42,893 bases of DNA, from assembly GCA_016703765.1 (NCBI GenBank), contig JADJBL010000036.1, positions 1 through 42,893 on the forward strand. Direction: 5' to 3'. The position numbers were made by a program, and so were the translations under genes. The notes under the pieces were generated by a model. The model searched no databases, was not told the DNA's origin, and worked only from the letters and a program-made list of their open reading frames with translations. Below, piece by piece: positions 36,875 to 42,893 of this stretch. The stretch's first letter is position 1, and every line of letters starts with the position of its first letter. This DNA is from Saprospirales bacterium. Lineage in GTDB: Bacteria > Bacteroidota > Bacteroidia > Chitinophagales > Saprospiraceae.

Positions 36875-37739
36875 CTATCTGCTCATCACCACCTTGAAAT
36901 TCAGCGTGACATTGTCGCCGGTTTTCATCGCCCCCAGCATAAAAGAGGGCGGCTTTACACCGTGGTCCGTCATTTTGATGACTTTGGTTCCGGTAAAAGT
37001 GAGCGATTTGTTATCGCCTACGCGGCAGGCGGCATCCAAACTAATTTCCCTGGTTACGCCCGAAATGGTCAGACTTCCTGTGGCTTTTACCTGATAGGCA
37101 TTGCCTTGCTGGGGGGTGATCGTGGCTTTGCTCAGCTTGAATACGATGTTTTTATGCTGATCGGCCTTTAGCGTCTCCCAGGCATTCTCATTCAGTTTGT
37201 TATCCTTGTGTTTCAGGTTCTTTACCGGCAGGGTAAGGGTTAAGGATTCAATCGAGCTCAATTCATTTGATGCGTTGAGCAGGACCATGGCTTCGGCGCT
37301 GAAGCTGCTTGCGACCATTTCCCAGGCGTGCAGGGTGGAGGTGCCGTCTATCTTCATCTCGCCGCTGCTGAATTTGAAGGATTCCGCGGAAATCTTTACT
37401 TCCACTTTCTCTTTTACCACTTCGGGTTCCTTAACTACCGGAGTCGCCGTTTTAGGGGCTTCTTCTTTTTTTACTTCCTCTTTGACAGGGTCCGTTTTGG
37501 GCTTATCCGGGGTTTTGTCAGCCGGTTTGGTCGCTTTTTCGGGCTTTATGGCAGGCTTGTCAACCGGTGCTTCGGTCGGTTGCTCAGTCGGTTGTTCGGC
37601 AGTTGTGACCTCCTCCACAGGGGACGGCGTAATCATCTCTTCCTTTGGTTGTTCAGGAGTGGATGTGGTAGAAGATTCTGGGCTCAGCGCAGGCGGAGAA
37701 TAACAGCGCGAAGAGAAATAGGGCTAATAGCGGTTTCAT
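36875..37739 (-). CDS. YceI family lipoprotein with P/K/E-rich linker (frameshifted)
   Basis: The frame from 37636 gives a Pro/Lys/Glu-rich linker (KPAIKPEKATKPADKTPDK and similar) and a C-terminal YceI beta-barrel domain (~170 residues) that binds isoprenoid-like lipids in known members. Domain landmarks are FKFSSGEMKIDGTSTLHAWE, LPVKNLKHKDNKLNENAWE and KATGSLTISGVTREISL. Upstream, from ATG 37739 in another frame, lies MKPLLALFLFALLFSACAEP, a lipoprotein signal with lipobox FSAC. Removing one base from the CCC run at 37680-37682 joins the two frames as ACAEPESSTTSTPEQPK, so the product is a lipoprotein. The span is 865 nt, one base over a multiple of three. Confidence 0.85.
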
Positions 37740-37778
37740 AGGGCGGGATATTATGGTAAAAGTGAATTTAAGGTCTTT

Positions 37779-38000
37779 TTATTGCTTTCTGGTCAGGGTG
37801 TATATTCCGCCCCCAAACAACAGCACGGCTAGGCCCAGGTAAATATATCCCTGCTGCTTTCCAGATTTGTTCGATACGTCGATTTCCAGGTCCAGTATTT
37901 CTACCGAAGCGTCATTCTTGCTGACTTTCTGAATGCCCATGTATCCCAGGGCGAGGCCTCCGATGATCAGGAGGATTCCAACGAGCTTAAGCATGTTCAT
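37779..38000 (-). CDS. Small two-helix membrane protein, DUF3185-like
   Basis: The 73-residue product has a first membrane helix with a GxxLGxxG pattern (LKLVGILLIIGGLALGYMGI), a polar periplasmic loop (QKVSKNDASVEILDLEIDVSNK) and a second helix (GYIYLGLAVLLFGGGIYTL). This is the layout of DUF3185-type proteins. ATG 38000 (or 37994) is preferred over the track start at 38045 because the first 15 residues of the longer frame are polar and precede a normal membrane start. Function unknown. Confidence 0.75.
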   Translation of the reverse strand: MNMLKLVGILLIIGGLALGYMGIQKVSKNDASVEILDLEIDVSNKSGKQQGYIYLGLAVLLFGGGIYTLTRKQ

Positions 38001-38058
38001 AATTTCCAGGTTTTGATAGGTTGACAATTCTGGTAAGGTAGCCAAAATTATCCATAGA

Positions 38059-38887
38059 TCAAACCCCGATCTTTACCGAGGTCATCGTCAGTGAGCCCCC
38101 TACCGCCTTATCGTTGAAAAGCGTCACCTCTTCATTTTCCTCCTTCAGGGCCAGCGCGTAGAGCAGGGGCAGGTAGTGCTCGGGGGTCGGAATGGCCAGG
38201 TCGAAGGCCGTGCCCTGCGAGCGGAAGCCGATGAGCGGGGCGTGGTCGCCGGAGCGGATGAATGCTTTCATTTTCTCGCTGGCTTCAATTGCCCAATCGT
38301 AGCCGTATTCGCTGTCGTTCAAGCGGTTCCAGGCAACCTTGGAGAGGTTGTGGACCATGTTTCCGCTTCCGATGATCAGCACGCCCTTTTTTCGGAGGAG
38401 CGAGCTCCCTGCCCAATTCGTAGTGAAACTGCGGTGTCTGGTAGTAGTCCAGGCTCATTTGAATGACCGGCACGTCGGCGTCGGGGTAGAGGTGCTTGAC
38501 GACAGACCATGCGCCGTGGTCCAGGCCCCAGTGTTCATCCAGGCCCACCTCGGTATTTTTGACGATGCGCTGCGTCTCCCTGGCCAGCTCCGGACTCCCG
38601 GGCGCGGGATATTGCACGTCGAACAAGGCTTTGGGGAAACCCCCGAAATCGTGGATGGTCGGCGGTTTTTCCATGGCGGTCACCAGGGTTCCGCGCGTCT
38701 CCCAGTGCGCTGAAACGACCAGAATGGCGTTTGGCCGCGGGATCTCTTGCCCGGCCTTTCTAAACCCGTCTACAAATTCGTTTTCCTCGATGGCGTTCAT
38801 CGGGTTGCCGTGACCGAGGAACAGCACGGGCATCCGTTCCGTGTTGCCGAAGGATTCGGCCATGCGGGGCAATGATCCGGGGTTCAT
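38059..38887 (-). CDS. 4,5-DOPA dioxygenase extradiol family protein, LigB type (frameshifted)
   Basis: The first part (from 38887) has FLGHGNPMNAIEEN with the first metal-ligand histidine, VVSAHWETRGTLVTAME with the second, and THDFGGFP-like IHDFGGFPKALFD. The second frame (to 38059) continues with GVLIIGSGNMVHNLSKVAW and ends PTPEHYLPLLYALAL with a further conserved His. These segments match the E. coli YgiD family. The frame changes at about 38393-38405, where ELAP should be followed by LRKKG; two bases (a CT) appear missing. The joined length is 829 nt. Whether the substrate is a catechol is not shown; the family name is from plant and bacterial homologues. Confidence 0.85.
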
Positions 38888-38915
38888 ACGATGTTTGGTT
38901 ATTTTGATACAATTT

Positions 38916-40261
38916 CTAAAGTCCCATCATCCATCCTGCATAACCTTCCAGCCATTCTCCCAGGAAGTAAGGCAAATTCAATAAATGGAATTTTTTTCCT
39001 GCCGGCGTAACGGCTTCCTGTAAAAAAGCCTCGCCTGCATATAGGCGGATTGCAAACGGATGGTCGCATTGATCCATATACTGGTGCAGGAGCGCAGCCT
39101 TCCCGAAGCGCCTGATTTTACTTCCACCGGGATCAGCAGCCCTGCCATGGGAAAGATAAAATCTACTTCGGCATCCCCCTGACCTTTATCCCGTACCCAA
39201 AACCGGAGGTTATCGGTCGGAAAAGTCATGGCAGAAAGCATTTGCTGTCCCACGAAATGCTGGATGACACGGCCGCGGTATGCCTCATTCAAGTCCTTTA
39301 TGCCAATAAGCTTTTCCTGGAACCCGCTGAAAAAATTCATGAGCCCCGTATCCAAAGACTGTAGATAGGGTGATTTCCTGTAGTTTGGCAAGCCTGGCAC
39401 ACGGGTTTCCGTGCCGGGATAAACCAGGTGAAGCAGCATGGCCTTTTCCAATGTACGCAAGGCTTCTCCGATCTCCCTCGACCCGTAACTCGAAAACCCA
39501 AAACCCTGAAATTTGATGCGGCTACCTGCCTCCAGAAAAGCATGTTGGATGCAATGCCGCAGGACCTGCACGCGCAACTCCCCTGCCGCATACTTCTGAA
39601 CATCGTCCTGATAGGAAGGCATTAAGGTCACGTAAATAGGTTTCAGGCTCACCAGATCTTGGTCCAGGGCATATTGTTGCACGATCTCGGGCATGCCTCC
39701 TATGAGCGCATACTGGTGAAAAAGGTCTAACAAGCGTGAATGGGCATAGGAAGGTAGGGGAATTTCAGATAAAAGACCGAGGGCCGCCTCCTCCCCTATT
39801 GCTTTCAAAAATTCGGAGAAAGAAACCGGGCGAAGCGCAAGATATTCAACCCTGCCTACCGGAAAAGCGTTTTTCGATTCCAATATTGTTTCCAGCAGCG
39901 AACCGGCTGCGATGACGTACAGTTCGGGAAACTGCTCGTAAAAATACCTCAACTGCGCGACCGCTTTGGGTTCTGCCTGAATTTCATCGATAAAAATCAG
40001 TACCCGCTTTGTTCCTTTGGGGATGTTGAATCTGAAGAACAGGGCGGCTACGGCGTCTTCCAATCTATCAAAACGGGTAAAATAATCCCGGTCGGCGGCC
40101 AACTCCAGGTTGAGGGAGATGAAGTGATCGAAATGCTTACTGAAGAGCCGAACGGCAGTCGTCTTGCCCACCTGCCGGGCCCCTCTCAGGATGAGCGGCT
40201 TGCGCTTCTCGCGTTCAGCCCAGCGTTGCAACGAGGCTAATATACTCCTTTCAAAATCCAT
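38916..40261 (-). CDS. AAA family ATPase with DUF4143 domain (frameshifted near the 3' end)
   Basis: The protein has an AAA_14 ATPase with Walker A GARQVGKT (27-34), Walker B LIFIDEIQ (D92, E93), and a GSLLETIL sensor-like segment. A DUF4143 domain follows (GGMPEIVQQYA, FVGQQMLSAM), with the PD-(D/E)xK-like end GDAEVDFIF...VEVKSG. The uninterrupted frame stops at 38978 with an unlikely tail. Inserting one base at about 39088-39092 gives LHQYMDQCDHPFAIRLYAG and NLPYFLGEWLEG, typical for the family, to a TAG at 38916-38918. These ATPases are common in bacteria and of unclear role. A promoter-like site and three ATTCTGTG repeats precede it. Confidence 0.85.
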
Positions 40262-40279
40262 CTGATGAGGCTATTCTTG

Positions 40280-40353
40280 CACAGAATAAGGGCAAAGTTA
40301 GGCATTTTTCTGCACAGAATCAACCCATTTTTTGCCAAAACTTGTCACAGAAT
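40280..40353 (-). promoter_or_regulatory. Promoter with three ATTCTGTG repeats at 33-bp spacing
   Basis: On the minus strand, TTG (40323-40321), 20 bases, then TAACTTTG (40300-40293) is a full match to the Bacteroidota -33/-7 pattern, 31 bp ahead of the AAA/DUF4143 start. ATTCTGTG occurs at 40353-40346, 40320-40313 and 40287-40280, exactly 33 bp apart. The middle copy directly follows the -33 TTG and the last lies just downstream of the -7 element. Such phasing suggests operator sites for a protein binding one face of the helix. Confidence 0.6.
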
Positions 40354-40379
40354 GGGGGCAATTGGTGTTTTGGGGGGTA

Positions 40380-41558
40380 TCACGGCTGCGCCATCCCAAA
40401 ACTCATAGGGGTCATTTTGCCGAGGATCTGCACGTATTCGAAGATCTCGAAATCGGGCTGATCGGTAAACAGGCCGTCGAGCACGCTGCTGTCCTGGCTG
40501 AGGTTGTACAAATGCCTCCCGCCTTCCGACAGCTCGGGTTCGTACATTTTGATCTCGCCGGAGGAGGCGTCCTTGTAGATGAGCATCTGGTGGCCGCTCA
40601 TCGTATCCCGGTTGCGGTCGATATCCCCATGCGGAGGCTTGACGCCCTCCCGGAAGCGGTATCTGCGCACCGTGTGGCGTGTCACGCGGCCGGTATCTTC
40701 GTCTTCGCGGTTGTAGGTCACGCGGTTGGCGTCCTCGTATCCTTCCAGCGAATCGAAAATCGTATTGAAAGACACGCGCCAGGTATTGAGCAGGAATTGC
40801 TCGCCGTTCGCCAGGCCGGCGGCCTGGGTCATGATCTCGGTGGACGACCCGCACCAGACGTTCATGCGGGTCATGTTGGACGAAAAATCTATGATCGGGG
40901 TAACCTGGTCGTGGATCTCTCCCAGTGGGGTGCCCCGGTCGTCGCGGTAAAACATGGCGTGGATGGCCTCGATAACCCAGTACAGGTCCCCGAAGGTGGC
41001 ATGCTGGCTTTCGATCTGGCTCTTCGTATAGTCGATCACATTCAGGGAGGTGCGTTTGCGGTCGGTCATTTCCCCGGCGAGCAGGCCTTGCAGTTTGATG
41101 CTGCTCAGGTAGGAATTGGTCGCCGGAATGCCGTTGAGGATATGGCTGACGAGGGCGACGGTCTGTACGCAGCGCATCGCGTCGCTGTCGGTGCCGGGAA
41201 TGCGGTCGTATTGCCCCAGTTGGCGGGCGATGGCTTCCCCGTCCCAGCCTCCTCCCGAAAACGGCAGCGGCGTGGTCGCTTCCACGCTCGATTGCCGCAC
41301 GCGTTCCTCGTCGGGCGACACCGACATACCGCTGGTATCCCGGTTGAAGCCGCTCAGGCGGTCCAGATTGCCCGGGCGGCCGCCGTGGATCGTAAGAGGC
41401 TCCATATTCACCACGCCGTCTTCCATTTGTATGGGGGCCTGTACCTTCAATTGCAAAGGCGGGGGCTGAAGTTGTGCGGCCCCATGCTCGGAGTCCGCCG
41501 CCGGCTGGGTTTGCGGGGCGGGTGATTGAGCGGACCTCCTTGGTTTTCTTTGGAGCAT
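40380..41558 (-). CDS. Unassigned protein with papain-like features and CIS-effector-like N-terminus
   Basis: The 392-residue protein has an N-terminal ~45-residue Q/P/A-rich leader (MLQRKPRRSAQSPAPQTQ, then LQPPPLQLKVQAPIQM) like those on effectors of extracellular contractile injection systems and DUF4157-type toxins (recalled from other proteins). No signal peptide is present. The body is mostly helical with Cys130 at the start of a hydrophobic helix (RCVQTVALVSHILNG), Cys236 in NVWCGSSTEIM, and late GHQMLIYKD (His323) followed by EIKMYEPE. The Cys-helix and His-strand with a downstream acidic residue recall papain-like toxin folds, but no family is assigned. A TATTTTTG -7-like element lies at 41604-41597. 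No contractile-system genes are visible in this window. Its function is unknown. Confidence 0.6.
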   Translation of the reverse strand: MLQRKPRRSAQSPAPQTQPAADSEHGAAQLQPPPLQLKVQAPIQMEDGVVNMEPLTIHGGRPGNLDRLSGFNRDTSGMSVSPDEERVRQSSVEATTPLPFSGGGWDGEAIARQLGQYDRIPGTDSDAMRCVQTVALVSHILNGIPATNSYLSSIKLQGLLAGEMTDRKRTSLNVIDYTKSQIESQHATFGDLYWVIEAIHAMFYRDDRGTPLGEIHDQVTPIIDFSSNMTRMNVWCGSSTEIMTQAAGLANGEQFLLNTWRVSFNTIFDSLEGYEDANRVTYNREDEDTGRVTRHTVRRYRFREGVKPPHGDIDRNRDTMSGHQMLIYKDASSGEIKMYEPELSEGGRHLYNLSQDSSVLDGLFTDQPDFEIFEYVQILGKMTPMSFGMAQP

Positions 41559-41690
41559 TGGGGTGGCGTTGGTCGGAAAATGGGGTTGCTGGTAAGCAAA
41601 AATAATGTTTTTTGTGGAAGTCTGAAAGCGGCAAAAGTCGAGGGGGCGACAGGAGGGTGGTTTTATGTCCGGTGAGGAAAAACAAAGAGC

Positions 41691-42341
41691 TTAGGCAATT
41701 ACCTCTGGCGGTGGAAATTGGGCTTTCAAAATGTCCAGGGGTTTTTTAATCAATGGGATCAATTCTTCTGCCAGTCTCCAAAGCTGGGTACTGCCTGGCT
41801 CTGGGAAATAGCCGTTTTCAGAATAAGCAGCTTTGGAATTTTCGCTTGCTGTTTCGATTACAATTGGGTGAAAATCCGGATTAAAGCCCCCTTTGATCAC
41901 ATTTGGCAGATGGGGTTTCCAGTTATTGCACCTGTCCAAATGCTCAAGCGCAGGTAGAGCGCTTTTAGCGTGGAAATAGAGCCAAACCTCAAAACAGGGG
42001 TTACTTTGCGCAACCTCCCAGTGAGGGCGTTGACTACACTCTTGTCTGATATCGTGAATCTGGTTTCGCCAACGGTCCGTGTCGATTACAAACCACAAAC
42101 GGTCTTTGTCTGCACGAGCATCCAGCTCTTCTTCTTTTTCTATTGCATTGGCAACCAGCCTGGATGGCGAACTATTTCCCTCCACGCTTTCGACTGGAAC
42201 CACTTTTACCCTGGACGACATACCATCGAAAAAGCGGAAGTAATCCGGCTCTCTGTTTTGTCCTTCACATAAAATGATGAAGAAGAACGCATCCCGAAAG
42301 GATTCCCTCTTTTCATAGGTAAACTTAATGGGCTTCGGCAT
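41691..42341 (-). CDS. rloB: RloB family protein
   Basis: The 216-residue protein has the RloB/Toprim-like arrangement: LCEGQNREPDYFRFF with Glu26, then WFVIDTDRW with Asp87 and Asp89, and a later SNPCFEVWLYFH with Cys/Glu. The E...DxD spacing is that of Toprim nucleases such as OLD. RloB genes usually lie next to an AAA ATPase, and here the ATPase gene ends 17 bp inside this start codon, overlapping. Such pairs are candidate phage-defence modules that cleave DNA or tRNA; the target in this case is unknown. The name is by family. Confidence 0.85.
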   Translation of the reverse strand: MPKPIKFTYEKRESFRDAFFFIILCEGQNREPDYFRFFDGMSSRVKVVPVESVEGNSSPSRLVANAIEKEEELDARADKDRLWFVIDTDRWRNQIHDIRQECSQRPHWEVAQSNPCFEVWLYFHAKSALPALEHLDRCNNWKPHLPNVIKGGFNPDFHPIVIETASENSKAAYSENGYFPEPGSTQLWRLAEELIPLIKKPLDILKAQFPPPEVIA

Positions 42342-42892
42342 ACTCCTCCCATTTTAGGTCTTTTAAATTACCCAGAAAAGGTATCGCCCCATATCGTCCA
42401 TTCAGATAACCCTTGCGAATATCGATGGTGTGATGTTCTTTAAATTCACTTAAAGCATGGATTTCCGTAGCTCCATCTTTTTTCTTTTCCGCAAACCAAA
42501 TTTCATCCGGCCGGAAAATATCCTGATCGAGCAGAATTGATTCGTGGGTTGTGAAAATCAGTTGCCCGCTGGTTGACTCATTATGGGAAAATTTTCGGGC
42601 CAGTTCTTTGATCAACAAAGGGTGAATACTGCGTTCAATCTCATCGATTAAATAAACTTTGGGAGAATGGATAACGGAATACAAGGCAGGTAAATAATCC
42701 AGCAACCTCCTAGGTGCCATCCGATTCTTCTGCCAAGGAAAAGCGGTTGATCCCCCCGTCCTCCTGGTGGAAAAAGAACATTCGCTTTGCGTAGGCCTTC
42801 TCATCTTTCCATACAAAAAGTATTTCTTCGTATGGGTTTCGAATGGCGCGAACTCTTTCCGGATCGGCCTTTAACTCCGCAGTAATCCTGGC
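42325..42892 (-). CDS. AAA/OLD-like ATPase partner of RloB (5' partial, frameshifted)
   Basis: The reading frame enters from beyond the window end. In one frame, residues read RITAELKADPERVRAIRNP, EEILFVWKDEKAYAKRMFF and HQEDGGINRFSLAEESDGT; this would end at a stop near 42711. Removing one base there joins the frame at RRLLDYLPALYSVIH, giving the typical SDGTRRLLDYLPAL of AAA_15/AAA_21 ATPases. Downstream are Walker B VYLIDEIERSIHP and LIFTTHES with the switch histidine. The stop overlaps the RloB start. The Walker A is in the missing part. Overlap and order fit an ATPase/RloB operon. Confidence 0.8.
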
Positions 42893-42893
42893 G

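Noticed and set aside
40332..41525. Long plus-strand and minus-strand frames overlapping the effector-like gene.
   Set aside because: They are shadows; only the 392-residue minus-strand frame has a plausible N-terminal leader and composition.
41691..42892. Naming the ATPase/RloB pair a PARIS system.
   Set aside because: PARIS uses a DUF4435-type AriB, and the nuclease here looks RloB-like; the ATPase is incomplete in this window.
1..42893. rRNA, tRNA, transposase or integrase genes.
   Set aside because: No clover-leaf-like tRNA sequence, rRNA stretch or DDE/serine/tyrosine recombinase was recognised on either strand; this was read by eye and a dedicated scan could still find a tRNA.

Overview
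The window looks like a chromosomal segment of a Bacteroidota bacterium, most likely of the Saprospiria type (inference). Five secreted proteins end in type IX secretion (T9SS) sorting domains. Shine-Dalgarno sequences are weak. Promoter-like sites follow the Bacteroidota pattern TTG-N~20-TAnnTTTG. GC is high in most genes and visibly lower in the L-domain gene at 23.4-25.5 kb. No rRNA, tRNA, CRISPR array, insertion sequence or prophage was recognised.

Layout. 1-3.4 kb: the end of a secreted DUF1028 protein, an HsdR-N-like nuclease-fold protein, and a threonine-to-glycine pair (SDR threonine dehydrogenase plus a damaged 2-amino-3-ketobutyrate CoA ligase). 3.5-6.8 kb: a DUF1501/DUF1800 exported pair. 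6.8-9.2 kb: divergent aspartokinase and Na+/Ca2+ antiporter genes around an 11-bp dyad. 9.1-15.8 kb: an SRPBCC protein, a HI0933-type flavoprotein, a beta-helix T9SS protein, a small exported protein, and a BlaR1-like membrane protein without the metalloprotease motif. 15.9-16.6 kb: a J-domain-like protein.

16.6-22.6 kb: the most unusual unit, an apparent minus-strand operon. It encodes a coiled-coil protein, a membrane-anchored helical protein with a PspA-like look, a NitT/TauT-type substrate-binding protein fused to an OmpA peptidoglycan-binding domain, an ABC permease carrying two cadherin-like repeats in a periplasmic loop, and the ATPase. Long hairpins sit between its cistrons. I read it as an envelope-anchored ABC system coupled to a membrane-stress or scaffold module; the ligand is unknown.

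22.6-29 kb: a GT2 glycosyltransferase, a large L-domain repeat protein, and small housekeeping or stress genes (GlsB-type protein, MESH1-like ppGpp hydrolase, two DinB-like proteins, MFS transporter). 29.1-36.7 kb: one ~2,540-residue surface protein with duplicated beta-helix and PA14-like modules. 36.9-40.3 kb: YceI lipoprotein, small membrane protein, DOPA-dioxygenase-like enzyme, AAA/DUF4143 ATPase. 40.4-42.9 kb: an orphan protein with papain-like features and a leader like those of contractile-injection-system effectors, then a RloB protein with its OLD-like ATPase partner (likely phage defence), cut by the window end.

Ten reading frames are broken by small indels or, in kbl, a larger deletion. 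In nine, the next segment of the same protein family continues in another frame. The pattern suggests uncorrected sequencing or assembly errors more than gene decay, so those genes are given here as single joined features.
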